64,000 nt of DNA from Fonsecaea monophora (taxonomy: Eukaryota > Ascomycota > Eurotiomycetes > Chaetothyriales > Herpotrichiellaceae): positions 496,001 to 560,000 of the forward strand of contig NW_019173937.1 in NCBI RefSeq assembly GCF_001642475.1, written 5' to 3'. A program made the translations under genes and the position numbers. A model generated the notes under the pieces. The model was given only the letters and a program-made list of their open reading frames with translations. It ran no database searches and was not told the origin of the DNA. This document shows, piece after piece, positions 32,601 through 43,486 of the stretch; within the stretch, counting starts at the first letter, position 1; every line of letters begins with the position of its first letter.

Positions 32601-35600
32601 GGTTCTAGCCGCATATCCCGAGGCTGAAACTCAGTTGATCAATGCGCAGGACGTCCAGCACTTCCTGCTCTTGTGCCAGCGACGCGGTCAAAAGCCTGTG
32701 CCATTTGTTCCCTCTCTCGACGAAAACTTCGAGTTCTGGTTCAAGAAGGATTCTCTCTGGCAATCCGAGGATCTTGATGCTGTGGTTGATCAGGATGTTG
32801 GCAGGACCTGCATCTTACAAGGACCCATGGCTGCCAAATACTCAACCAAGGTCGATGAGCCCATCAAAGAAATTCTGGACGGCATTCACCATGACCACAT
32901 CCGAGGACTGATCCAAGATTTCTATGGTGGACGTGATTCTGCCGTTCCTGTCATCGAGTATTTTGGTGGGAAGATCATCACTTCTGCGGAGAGCGTGGTG
33001 GAGCTGGATGGTGTCACTGTCATCCCCGATGGGTCACGGACCACGTACAGGCTCTCAACTTCGCCATCTGCTACACTGCCCGATGCTGATGCTTGGATTC
33101 AGCTTCTCGCTGGGAAAAACTACTCATGGCGACATGCCTTCTTTACAGCTGATGTTTTTGTACAAGGTGCTCGCTATCAGAACAATCCTATCAGACGCAT
33201 CTTAGCTCCGACGCGTGGCATGACTGTCGAAATCGCTCATCCAAAGGACCCTTACAAGACCACGATCGTCGTCAAGGAGCCCAGCCAATCTGGAAAGTTG
33301 GTCAGGACGCTCGACATTAGTCTGTTCGGCAAGAATGAGATCCTAATGAATATGTGGGAAGAAAGGACAGCAGAAGGAGAGCCCGTTGCCCTTCCTTTCA
33401 AATTTATTTACCATCCGGAAACTGGCTATGCGCCAATTCATGAAGTTATGGATGGTCGCAACGACCGCATCAAGGAATTCTACTACCGGGTTTGGTTTGG
33501 CGAGAAGGATGTGCCATTTGACACCCCTACCACGAACGTCTTCGATGGGGGCAGGGCGACTATTGTAACTCAAGACGTTGCCGACTTTGTCCACGCAGTT
33601 GGAAATACTGGTGAAGCCTTCGTCGACCGCCCTGGTAAGGAAGTCTTTGCACCCATGGACTTTGCTATTGTGGTTGGGTGGAAGGCTATCACGAAACCAA
33701 TTTTCCCTCGCGCGATCGACGGTGACCTTCTCAAGCTCGTCCACCTGTCGAATGGCTTCCGCATGCTTCCTGGCGCTGAACCCTTAAAGGTCGGCGATGA
33801 GCTTCACACCTCTGCCCGCATCAACGCGGTGCTCAATCAAGACTCTGGCAAAATGGTAGAGGTTTGCGGCACTATCACCCGCAGAGGACAGCCGGTGATG
33901 GAAGTTACAAGCCAATTCCTGTACAGGGGCACCTACGAGGATTACGAGAATACCTTCCAACGCAAACAGGAGACGCCAATGCAAGTCACACTGGCCACGT
34001 CAAAAGACATTGCCGTTCTTCGATCCAAGGAATGGTTTCACCTTGATGAGCCGGATATCGACCTGCTGGGACAAACTCTGACATTCCGTCTGTCAAGCCT
34101 CGTCCGCTTCAAGAACAAGTCCGTCTTCTCCAGCGTAGAGACTATGGGTCAGGTCGAATTGGAACTACCTACCAAGGAAATCATTCAAGTTGCATCCGTC
34201 GAGTATGAAGCGGGAGTCTCTCATGGCAATCCAGTGATTGACTACCTCCAGCGAAACGGCCAAACTATTGACCAACCTGTCAATTTTGAGAACGCAATCC
34301 CTCTCAGTGGCAAGACTCCTTTGACTCTGAGGGCGCCAGCTTCAAATGAGACCTATGCTCGCGTATCAGGCGACTACAATCCTATTCACGTGTCGCGGAT
34401 ATTTGCCAGCTACGCAAACCTTCCTGGTACAATCACTCATGGCATGTATTCCAGCGCTGCCGTCCGAAGCCTGGTGGAGACTTGGGCCGCAGAGAACCAT
34501 ATTGGACGTGTTCGAAGCTACCATGTCTCCTTGGTTGGCATGGTCCTCCCCAATGATGACTTGGAGGTCAAACTCGAGCACGTCGGCATGGTTGCTGGTC
34601 GAAAAATAATCAAGATTGAGACGACCAATAAAGAAACCGGCGACAAAGTTCTCGTTGCTGAAGCTGAAGTTGAGCAGCCTGTGTCGTCGTATGTGTTCAC
34701 GGGTCAAGGCTCGCAAGAACAAGGCATGGGCATGGACCTCTACGCTCGCAGTCCCGTGGCCAAGGAGGTGTGGGACCGCGCCGATCGTCACTTCATGGAT
34801 AACTATGGTCTCTCCATCATTAATATTGTCAAGAACAATCCCAAAGAATTGACCATCCATTTTGGTGGGCCACGTGGCAAAGCCATTCGACAAAACTACA
34901 TGGCAATGACCTTCGAATCCATCAATGCTGACGGCTCTGTCAAATCCGAGAAGATCTTCAAGGAGATCAACGACAACACCTCGTCTTACACCTACCGCTC
35001 CCCCACCGGTTTGCTGTCTGCCACACAGTTCACGCAGCCAGCCTTGACATTGATGGAGAAGGCTGCGTTCGAAGACATGCGCTCCAAGGGCCTTGTCCAG
35101 CGTGACAGCAGCTTTGCTGGCCACTCGCTGGGAGAGTACTCCGCTCTCGCCTCGATCGCCGAAGTCATGCCCATTGAGAGCTTGGTGTCAGTCGTGTTTT
35201 ACCGCGGTTTGACCATGCAAGTTGCCGTGGAGCGTGATGAGCAGGGACGAAGCAACTACTCGATGTGCGCCGTAAACCCGAGCCGGATCTCCAAGACGTT
35301 CAATGAACAGGCTTTACAATATGTCGTGGAGAACATTGCCGAGACCACTGACTGGCTGGTGGAGATCGTCAACTACAACGTTGCGAACATGCAATATGTG
35401 TGCGCTGGTGATCTGCGCGCGCTTGACTGCTTGACAAATGTGCTCAACGTCCTCAAGATGCAGAAGATTGACATCCAAGCCTTGATGCAACAGATGTCTC
35501 TGGACGATGTGAAGGCTCACCTGGTTGAGATCATTGGTGAATGTCGCAAGCGGACGGAGGCCAAGCCGCAGCCGATCGAGCTCGAACGCGGCTTTGCCGT

Positions 35601-35895
35601 TATTCCACTCAAGGGCATTGACGTTCCTTTCCACAGCACCTTTTTACGATCTGGCGTCAAACCGTTCCGTTCTTTCTTGCTGAAGAAGATCAACAAGACA
35701 AGCATAGACCCGGCCAAACTGGTTGGGAAATATATTCCCAATGTGACGGCGAGACCCTTTGAGATCTCCAAGGAATATTTTGAAGAGGTGTATCGACTGA
35801 CCAACTCACCTCGTTTGGCGAAGATCTTGGAAGACTGGGATTCATATGAAAATGCAGGAGATTCAGGGGTGAGGCGCCTTTCTTCGGTGGCATAA
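29629..35895 (+). CDS. fas1: Fatty acid synthase subunit beta
   Basis: 2088 residues in one open frame, as expected for the beta chain. Order: the acetyl transferase (nucleophile Ser281 in GTTGHSQGVV; oxyanion motif GGQGN at 169-173), the FMN-dependent enoyl reductase (from about residue 585, GVPPLMVAGMTPCTVPWDF, AGGGYYNAKS, and the glycine-rich GGRGGGHHS), the dehydratase region (around 1250-1680, including a hot-dog segment YARVSGDYNPIHVS), and the malonyl/palmitoyl transferase (Ser1833 in AGHSLGEYSALA). The final part of this transferase is contributed by the alpha chain, which explains the C-terminus ending soon after. It assembles with alpha into the 2.6 MDa cytosolic barrel. The N-terminus MYSGGATGTHTPRSS is close to what fungal homologues show, which supports this start. 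An antisense frame of 426 codons over it is a shadow. Confidence 0.97.
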   Translation: MYSGGATGTHTPRSSQNLRPLILTHGSLEYSFLIPTGLHFQASQLKDAFNASLPEPTDELAQDDEPSSSAELVARYIGFIAAEVDDDEEAAGFVEVLKVALNEFERAFMHANDVHALAATLPGITAKKNLLVQCYYAGRAAVARPIKPHDSALLRAADDEEASIFTVFGGQGNIEEYFEELREVYTTYPSFTKDLIESSAELLQTLARSPKADKFYTKGLDILSWLADKETQPDTDYLVSAPVSLPLIGLVQLAHYQVTCKVLGKTPGEVNERLNGTTGHSQGVVTAAAIATATSWESFARAARDAITMLFWIGMRSQQAYPRTSIAPSILQDSLEAGEGNPTPMLSVRDLSKKQLQEHIDATNEHLPKDRHIAISLVNSARNFVVTGAPISLHGLNLRLRKVKAPTGLDQNRIPFTERKVRFVNRFLPITAPFHSPLLSEAYKQILEDLADTKIPASRLTIPVYDTNTGEDLRAQQDKDVVPDLVRMITQDPVHWEQATVFEGASHIIDFGPGGISGLGVLTNRNKDGTGVRVILAGAMDGTNTEVGYKPELFDRDEEHAVKYATNWVKEHGPRLVKTSVGQTYVDTKMSRLLGVPPLMVAGMTPCTVPWDFVAATMNAGYHIELAGGGYYNAKSMTEALNKIEKAIPPGRGITVNLIYVNPRAMGWQIPLLAQLRADGVPIEGLTIGAGVPSIEVAQEYIDTLGIKHIAFKPGSMDAIQQVINIAKANPTFPVILQWTGGRGGGHHSFEDFHQPIIQMYGRIRKCQNIILVAGSGFGGSEDTYPYLTGTWSRKFGYPPMPFDGILFGSRMMTAKEAHTSFNAKKAIAEAEGVDDSDWEKTYKGAAGGVITVRSEMGEPIHKLATRGVKFWAEMDQKIFSLDKKKRVAELKKQREYIIKKLNDDFQKVWFGKNSAGETVDLEDMTYAEVIRRMVELMYVKHQSRWIEVTLRNLTVDFIRRVEERFTVGSGKPSLIQSYAEFENPFPVVDKVLAAYPEAETQLINAQDVQHFLLLCQRRGQKPVPFVPSLDENFEFWFKKDSLWQSEDLDAVVDQDVGRTCILQGPMAAKYSTKVDEPIKEILDGIHHDHIRGLIQDFYGGRDSAVPVIEYFGGKIITSAESVVELDGVTVIPDGSRTTYRLSTSPSATLPDADAWIQLLAGKNYSWRHAFFTADVFVQGARYQNNPIRRILAPTRGMTVEIAHPKDPYKTTIVVKEPSQSGKLVRTLDISLFGKNEILMNMWEERTAEGEPVALPFKFIYHPETGYAPIHEVMDGRNDRIKEFYYRVWFGEKDVPFDTPTTNVFDGGRATIVTQDVADFVHAVGNTGEAFVDRPGKEVFAPMDFAIVVGWKAITKPIFPRAIDGDLLKLVHLSNGFRMLPGAEPLKVGDELHTSARINAVLNQDSGKMVEVCGTITRRGQPVMEVTSQFLYRGTYEDYENTFQRKQETPMQVTLATSKDIAVLRSKEWFHLDEPDIDLLGQTLTFRLSSLVRFKNKSVFSSVETMGQVELELPTKEIIQVASVEYEAGVSHGNPVIDYLQRNGQTIDQPVNFENAIPLSGKTPLTLRAPASNETYARVSGDYNPIHVSRIFASYANLPGTITHGMYSSAAVRSLVETWAAENHIGRVRSYHVSLVGMVLPNDDLEVKLEHVGMVAGRKIIKIETTNKETGDKVLVAEAEVEQPVSSYVFTGQGSQEQGMGMDLYARSPVAKEVWDRADRHFMDNYGLSIINIVKNNPKELTIHFGGPRGKAIRQNYMAMTFESINADGSVKSEKIFKEINDNTSSYTYRSPTGLLSATQFTQPALTLMEKAAFEDMRSKGLVQRDSSFAGHSLGEYSALASIAEVMPIESLVSVVFYRGLTMQVAVERDEQGRSNYSMCAVNPSRISKTFNEQALQYVVENIAETTDWLVEIVNYNVANMQYVCAGDLRALDCLTNVLNVLKMQKIDIQALMQQMSLDDVKAHLVEIIGECRKRTEAKPQPIELERGFAVIPLKGIDVPFHSTFLRSGVKPFRSFLLKKINKTSIDPAKLVGKYIPNVTARPFEISKEYFEEVYRLTNSPRLAKILEDWDSYENAGDSGVRRLSSVA

Positions 35896-37367
35896 GCATT
35901 CCAGCATGTATCTGTGCTCCTCGAAGGGGGGCGTTATCTGCATTTGCGGAGGTGTTTCCAAAATTGGAGCGATGATAAGAAACATCAGGCGCCTGGTATA
36001 AGGGTTGAAAAGATTTGATATGGGACAGCATGGTTGAACTACAGCAGCATTAGATTTCCCTTTCTTTTTTCCGTGTACAGATAGTAGCAGGGACGACAGG
36101 TCCAATGCAACCTTTAGAGATAATGAAAGCGGCATTCATTTCTCTCAATCAATTCCAGTATTATTGTGTAAATTCTTTCACCTTCCGCTACAATTTTGCA
36201 CCTATAATCGACAAGCCACAGTTGATTGAGGATTTGAATATATGTTGTGACAAATAGACCAGCAACCTGTGCCGCGTATTGTGCGAGGCACTGTGGAGGT
36301 ATCTCGAATGGACCACCGACTACTTGCAGGGAGGGATTGTTTTGTGGCCTCATTCGACGAGTGATATGTCTGTTCAGACACAAGGGGTCGATGACTCGAG
36401 AATCTGAGGCTGAGATCGTGTTATCTCAGATTATGGGTTCTCATCTTCACCTGTAGAAGCGACGAGTTAAATCCTTTGAACCTGCGACGTTGGTAGAGGA
36501 GATGGGTTCGATGAGTGGTCTGGTGATGGGCGTGTCTCAACCCCTTTCTGGATCCTTTTTGTCTGAGTATTTTAGGTTACATAAAGGCGGATGGAAGGTC
36601 TATCTCCCATTGGAGACGATTGAGGCTCTCCCGAGCATCAGTGCCGTGCCGTTGACGGGTACCTACATTACTCGTATACCTAGTGCGCAGGGTGGCCAGT
36701 GGGCGAGGAGAGGCCGCCTAGAAATGACCCTATCCGCCTGTTCTCGGTAAGCGGCAGGTCCCCCGCCTGACTACAGGTTCTTGCTAGGCTGAGCCCTGGG
36801 CAGTGGGATCCACGAAACCCTTAAGTGGGCGCCTGACATCCCTCCACAACTTTGCCATCGTGGCCCCCGAGTTCAATCACAGCTTCGATTCGACCACACA
36901 TTTCTTCTGAATCTCCCTGCTCATTCACAACGTCCGCTAATGCAGGCCGATTCCAGTCCTGGCATTTGATCCACGCCTCTTCTCCAGCATGGCTCAACCA
37001 GATCCCCCTTCCTGGCTTCGAATTGGCTCTTTGCAATCGTTACAATCACTGCCCCGGCTGCTCAACATTGCCTGGAGGCAACACTGCGTTGTCGAATGGT
37101 AAGGCTACCATGGGAAGCCATCAAACGCGCCTGCGCCTGATCAACCGCAAAGTGGTAATGAACTTGACCCTGGCTATGGACTGTTTTCTGTTTCGCTCAT
37201 TGCTTCTGCACCCTTCTCTTAAAGTCTCCGTCTCGGTGACGCGCTCATCGAAGGTATTGCGCTGTAGTAGCAAATGTCCGCGCAGGCACTTGCGCCATGA
37301 GTTGACATCCTAACCCACTCCAGCCAGCATTTGCTCAGATCCCTCGTATGAGAGTATTCAGGCTCAG
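35896..37367. other. Intergenic region
   Basis: About 1.5 kb between two plus-strand genes. A frame at 36852-37313 is not gene-like. The segment likely holds the 3' untranslated region of the beta subunit gene and the promoter of the following gene. Confidence 0.5.
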
Positions 37368-39582
37368 ATGGATATCTCATTACTCGTTCGAGCTGGTATG
37401 TCTTTTCTACCCCTTGGGGAGACGGCGTCTCTAACCTCAGCTACTAGTCATCACCGCTTTTGACGACGCTACGAAACTGGTACAGCGCATTCGTGACCAA
37501 AGAACGAAGAACAGTGGCACGCAATTACCAGAAGACGCAACCCGAGACCTCCTGGAATCTCTTGCCCTGGGGCCTGTTATTGTCCGTGGCCACTATGAAC
37601 ATGATCTCAAACGATTCGGGGAGCCTTATGCCTGCGGTGACATACAAGCACGAGAACAGCTGAAAGATGTCTTGATCAATTTACAAATGTCCCTGATCAT
37701 CACCTTGAGGACAGTGTACATGGACGGGATCGAACTTGACTCTGTTGCCCTCCAGACTGCGTCAGACGATTGCCGAGTCAATGCTGGTGTTTGTCTGGGT
37801 CAACTGTCTCAGCGACTTTCGGATGCTATGAAAGCGCAGGCATTCTACCCTCAAACGTTGTCTTATTCGTCATCCTCTGGCTTGATGTCTCCTCTATCTC
37901 CATCGCTGGGCTATTCAAGCAGCCACAGCACCCACTCATCTATCGCCTTTCCAGCTCCAGGGACTCCTGACGCTTTGGCGGAGCAGCTTGGTCAGCTTCG
38001 CGTGTCGTCCTTGTCACATCATCCATCTGGAGAACGTACAATGTCGATTAGTTCTGGTGGCTCTCAAGAGAACTATCCACATTCAAAGTCCAAGACAGTT
38101 TATCGGCCAGCCGCCGCCAGATTTCATGTAAACCTACCGTCTATGGGAGTTCACAGGATTGACGAAGCCGATGACAGGAGTCTGCGACGAAGGTCATCCC
38201 AGGCTCTGCCATCGGATGACAACATCCTCTTGATGTTCCCTGCACCCGGTGGCCAGCCTGTATTGAACCCTCCAACAAGTGCACAAGAAATTGATCGAGA
38301 CTCATATATCTCGACTGGGAGAAACAGCCACACACCTTCGTTACCTGATCTCTCTCAACCACCTAGCGATCGTCAAACTCAGGGTTCTAGAGTTCGCTTT
38401 GGCCCAGATGACTATGATGACTATGCTGCCCGAGGGGATGGTAGGCAGTTCAGCAATAGTACCATTTACGATATGTACCACCCAACGACTCCAGAAAAAC
38501 AGGTTTCTACCTCTCATTCCTTGAGAGCACGATCTTCCACCCACAGCAGCTTTGGGCATGTGCAATACCTGCAAGAAAATAGCAGGCCGCCAGCGCGAGA
38601 ACCGAGATCACTTGGTGTTGGAAAGAAAGTAAATCGAAAAATCCTCTCTCAACGACCATTTCGTTCTCAAACAGACATTTCAACGGTATCGCGAGAATTG
38701 CGGTCCCGCTCGTCCGTCTCTGCACCCATTTCAATTGAGCCAGCTCGAACACCACCACCCACCGGACCTCTCCCGCAGCTCCCAATCCCATCCAATTCTC
38801 AAACCGTGGCTCCGATATCTCCTTTGCCCGCTCCTGGTCGTGCCCCTTTGGTTCATACCGTGCCTTCGTCCATTGTTCCCTTGCTCGCTCCCCTGATAAA
38901 TTCCATGCCCATCATCCTTCCGTCTGATAAAAACCTCCTCGGTTTTTGCAAGGGGGCATTTCGACTTCAAGCCGGCATGGAGCGCAAGGCGTTCACCATT
39001 GCCAACCGACCTCACGGCTTGTCTGGAATGACCGCATACTGGCGCTGCGAGAAGTGCAGTTTTGAGGGACCTGTTTATCACACTGTCAACACCTCCAATG
39101 ACAAAAAGAAGAAAGGAAAGCCTGAGAGAGTCTTTGATCCTAGAATTCGTGTTTCGGATGGTGGGGGTATAAGGTATCGTTGGACGTTCCTGGCCAGATG
39201 CCATGTGTCTTTGAAGGGAATGCCACTTGTCGATACACCGTCTGGTAGGGACGGAAGTTTCGGGAGTTTCGGGTGCATCTTTTGCTGCGCGGAGGGCATG
39301 TATCGAGGATAGCTAGACTTATCAGGGGCAGGCATGTCTGGAGCGAACGGCAGTACGAAATCGGGCAAAGGGAACAATCCTGCGGCAAAGACGAGGGACG
39401 TGGCAAAGGCAACGACACCTATCTTTGGCAACGTACAAAGCTTCATGCAACATCTCGAGGGCGTCCATCGGCACCAGGGCGGTTGGCCGAACGCCGAGAT
39501 GGTTGGTCGCTTCCACGTTGTGGTGGGCAGAACGGCACTGGCAGACGAAACTGACTGGGAGTTGAATTTTGTTCCACCGTGA
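37368..39582 (+). CDS. Conserved fungal protein with C-terminal zinc-finger-like module; in-frame TAG near its end
   Basis: Exon 1 is 37368-37395 (MDISLLVRA), then a 52 bp intron 37396-37447 (donor GTATGT, branch CTAAC, acceptor TACTAG), then exon 2 from 37448. The first ~130 residues are helical (DDATKLVQRIRDQR, GHYEHDLKRFGEPYACGDIQ). A long Ser/Pro-rich disordered middle follows. The end is Cys-rich: YWRCEKCSFEGPV, ARCHVSLKG and GCIFCC, which look like zinc ligands. The frame meets TAG at 39310-39312 (630 residues), but the same frame stays open for 89 more protein-like codons including FGNVQSFMQHLEGVH and DWELNFVPP, ending at 39582. A 54 bp frame-preserving intron 39300-39353 would give 702 residues. 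The family is one I recognise only as uncharacterised fungal proteins. Confidence 0.65.
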
Positions 39583-40155
39583 ACAGGAGTGTTCCAAGTG
39601 GATGGGCCTGGTTCTCGATCTGGCCAAACAGGCTTCATATTAGAAATCGTTACACCCGACAGTCTCTCAGCCGTGTACCTCGTTCGTGGCGTTCCAGGAC
39701 ACTTGGAATCAGTGAAAAGTGTCTGTTTCCGATCCTATTCCTATCTTGAGAGATTTATATACTGGCTTGAATCTTTTGCCCAGCAGTCAAAGCGCAAGGC
39801 AATGCTTGGTAGATCACAGCCTCGCCATATTGGTTCTACTGCTCCGAGTCTGCCTTGTGAGGTGGCAAGGCGCATGCACGTCGCTTATGCAAAGAGTTGG
39901 CGAATGAGCAGCAATTGTTCTAGGCACGAGGGCAGGTCTTTCCGATCTCATGTTGTTCCATCGCAACAACCAAGTCATATCCTCGACACTCCGACATCCT
40001 TTGAATCCTTCATATCGCAACAATCGACCGGACATCTCTTTATGTACATCCAGTCTGTCTAGCGAACCAGCAGCCTGCCGTTCCCGTCCCAGGAAATATC
40101 GCTAGAGTCCGTCTTCTGCTTCAGCCGCACAGTTGTCCAACACCACTTCGGCGCC
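39583..40155. other. Intergenic region upstream of the NLR gene
   Basis: A weak frame (39589-40062) covers it but lacks any recognisable domain. It most likely holds the 3' end of the zinc-finger-like gene and the promoter of the NLR. Confidence 0.45.
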
Positions 40156-43100
40156 ATGGAGGCTGTGGCCACGCTAAGTCTCGTATGCAATATCTTTCAA
40201 GTGGTAGACTCATCGGTCAAGGCAGTGGAGATATGCAGCCAGTTCTACAAGTATGGTGCGACCATTGACATTGAAAACTTGAGTTACATCTGTGATCAGC
40301 TGTCCCAAACCTCTGCTGCTCTTGGCAAGGCTCAGACGGTCTCTCAACTGTCCAGAAGTGACACTGGGCTGGTCGAAGTTGGCAAGAAGGTCCACGATGC
40401 GGCAGAGTCTCTCGGTAAAGAGCTCAACCATCTCAAAAGTGCTCCTGGGGCAGGCCGGAGAGTCGCAGTTAAGAAAACACTGACCCCGAAATGGCGAGCT
40501 ACCCGCATCGATGGGCTAAAGGGGAGGCTTGAAGGACTTGTTCAGGTTCTGAACACCAAGGTCCTTGTACATTTGAGGTCTGCCACAAGATCTAAAATCG
40601 AATGGACGCTCACCACTAATGACTCTTTCACAGCGAAAAACTGAGTGTCACCATTCGCGACAATGGAGAAATCTTGAAGAAGTTAGACGATAGGCAAGAG
40701 AAGATCGCTCGAAGGATCGCAGAGGGTACCACGAGTGTGGAGCAGCTTGTCTCATCAATGGGCGGCCAGACAAGAGCTCACGTCACTGAGGAGCATCTTG
40801 TCACCAGAACCCGCGTTCATGCAGTCGATGAGAAACTAGACAAACTTGTGGGCATTCAACATCACAAGGCCGGATTTGACAAGTTTATGGAAAGCCTTCA
40901 TTTTCCGGAGATTAATCTGCGACAAGACACTATCAAAGATGTTCATGAGAAGACGTTCGAATGGATATTCGAGAGACGCGATGATACACAGCAACGTTGG
41001 CACGATTTTCCCAAGTGGTTACAAAATGACCAACCGTTGTATTGGGTACTGGGTAAGCCCGGCAGTGGCAAATCCACATTCATGAACTTTCTCGTGCAAG
41101 ATGGCAGGACGCTGGGTGTACTGGAATCTTCAGGCCAGTCAACGATTGTGCTATCTTTCTTCTTCTGGGAAGCCGGCGTGGAGTTGCAGAAAAGCCGCGT
41201 TGGTCTTCTACGCTCTTTAATATATCAACTCCTCGAGGCTATCGACCAGCAAAAGGCACTCCGGGTGTGGTGCGATATTGTCCAGCCTCACGTCCCAGCG
41301 CTGCCGACCATATGGACCAGTAAGCAGCTCCTTCGTCTCCTACAACTGATTGTACAGGCCGTGGATCAACGCTTCTGTTTCTTTCTTGATGGGCTCGACG
41401 AATTCCGAGACGATGTTGACGGGACTACGGTTATCAGGGCCATACAAGATGTCTTGAAGGATCAAAACCGCACAAAGCTGTGCATCTCTAGTCGACCACA
41501 GACCAGTCTGGATGCACTATATCAAGGATGTCCGAAGATCATCATGCAGGATCTCACAGAAACAGACATCAGAAGTTATGTCGAAGATAACCTCACCGGG
41601 AGTCCGTTGACCAGTCATCTTGGTGGTACAAGCTCAATGCAGGCGTCTCAACTTGTGGATGTGGTCGTTGTAAGGGCTGATGGTGTGTTCCTTTGGGTCA
41701 CTCTTGTCGTCAAATCATTGTTACGCGGCATCAAGAACGAGGACAACTGGGAAACCTTAATGGAACGTCTTGACCAGCTGCCGTCCGAGATCTTCGACCT
41801 CTACACACACATGTGGAAAAGGATGGCAGACGATTATCCAATATACGCCAAGGAAGCTGCACTTTGTCTGAAAATCATCCGGCGTTTCGGGCAACAGAAC
41901 CTCTTCCAAATGACCATCATGGCTGACGACCATCTGCGCGCCCACTTCTCCAAGTCAACAGCCACCTGGGGGATGGAACAATTTGAGATGGAGGTGGATC
42001 ACAACAAAACAGAAAAAAGAATTGCCGTGTGTTGTGCTGGGTTCCTGGAGGTGTCATACAAGCCCCCCGATCACTTTCTCGAAAAAGAATTAGAAGTGCG
42101 GAAGACACAGCTTGACCAGAGCGCCCTGAAGCAACAGCCTCAAGCTCTTCAGCGTTTGTTGCAATACTATCGCTTGGAGATGACAACAACCGTTGATTTC
42201 GTGCACAGGACAGCTGCCGAATTTCTGCGTACCCCTACTGGCCAAGGATTGCTGCAAGCTCGGCTGTGTACGGAAGAAGAGCTAGTTGAGCGGTATCTCA
42301 GCACAGCTCTCATCCTACATTTTCTTTCTCCGCCGGAGTCGCCCACGGTGACTGTGGACCAGAAGTGGCCCTATTATCTGTCGCAAATGAAGTCTGATGC
42401 AGCCTCCGAATTCTTCTCGGAGCTGGAAGACGTCTTTAAGAAACTCTCCCACTGGCGTTGGTGGAATTTGGAGGACTTGGACAGAGGACCGTTCAGCCTT
42501 TTAAGTCGCAACTCCCGCAACGACCCAGACTACATCAAGACCTTCATTAAATTCTGTCCCCCTCAGTACGTGTTGAAGAAACTTACTGAAGGAGGGCTCG
42601 CAGAAGACCGGGATTATCTCACCGAGTTACTTGAAATGTGGACTACCGTTGATCAGCATGGATATGAAGATGATCTTTCTTTCCGGAATGCCCTACTTCT
42701 ACTTCAACGTGGAGCTGACCCCAACAAGACGTGCCACTGGGATGGTGTAGTCAACCCGCCGCCCCTATGGTCAGTTGTCCTGTTGAAACTTGCATGGAAA
42801 TACCAACCCCAAAGGTTGACAGACGTTCTGACGGAGGTGCTGACGGCACTGCTGAGAGCCGGCGTTGATCCCAACGCCAGTGTTATGCGTTGTGTCGACA
42901 TTTTCATGTGGCAGGAAGGCCGAGCACGAACGATTTCTTCGCCTTTGATTTTGTTCAAATGGAGCGTTTGGGATATCGTCACAAACGCCTTCAGTGTCCC
43001 TATCGATAGCATCAGCAGCCTCCTACGCAATGCAGGAGCGGTAAGCTCGGGGAAAAAACTCCTCTATTACACGCCCCGGAGGCTGTCATGGTGCGTGTAT

Positions 43101-43316
43101 CCTACGCGGACTCTGAAAGGACGTCTCAACGACTTTATCGGTTTATTCCAAGCACCCAGCGATTTCAGCTATCGTGCGAATTATTTCAGCCTGGTTAATT
43201 TCCTAGATTCAAATGAAGCTGAGCCCTGTCTCTTCGACAATGACCTGGAGGTATTCCATGCTGCCGGATGGACCGACGAAGAGCTCCGCACAACCCTGGG
43301 GCTTGAGATCCTATAG
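40156..43316 (+). CDS. NACHT-type NLR (STAND NTPase)
   Basis: Exon 1 40156-40577, a 56 bp intron 40578-40633 (donor GTCTGC, acceptor TTTCACAG), exon 2 40634-43316, giving 1034 residues. The N-terminal ~130 residues (MEAVATLSLVCNIFQVVDSS) match the helical start of fungal STAND proteins of the HeLo-like kind. The NACHT core has the P-loop GKPGSGKST (residues 281-289), Walker B FFLDGLDEF (Asp393 region), and CISSRPQ (sensor region), followed by a helical winged section and VDFVHRTAAEFL. The C-terminal third is divergent with two ankyrin-like phrases (LLLQRGADPNKT, LLRAGVDPNAS), not a regular high-identity repeat array. Fungal NLRs act in allorecognition and heterokaryon incompatibility: ligand binding drives oligomerisation and release of the N-terminal effector. 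The non-canonical donor is the weakest part of the model. Confidence 0.85.
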
Positions 43317-43377
43317 CAAGAACTTCAACATGAAACTGGTGACTCCGGCGCCATCTCCTAGGAATCCTGGCTACGTA

Positions 43378-43418
43378 GGTAGCAAGTATAAGGGCATTCT
43401 ATTCTATAACTTGCTACC
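43378..43418. terminator. Hairpin between convergent NLR and HET genes
   Basis: GGTAGCAAGTATA (43378-43390) pairs with TATAACTTGCTACC (43405-43418) with one bulged base and a 14-base loop. It lies in the 170 bp between two converging stop codons, so it may help separate or end the two transcripts. That role is inference; it could also be a remnant of a small element. Confidence 0.4.
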
Positions 43419-43486
43419 TTCTAAACGACACAGAGCTGTTCGGGGCTTGGTCGAGTATGTTACATATCAATGACCATTCAGCCAGT

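Noticed and set aside
39589..40062. 158-codon plus-strand frame upstream of the NLR
   Set aside because: No recognisable domain, and it lies in the expected 3' untranslated and promoter space of two well-supported genes.
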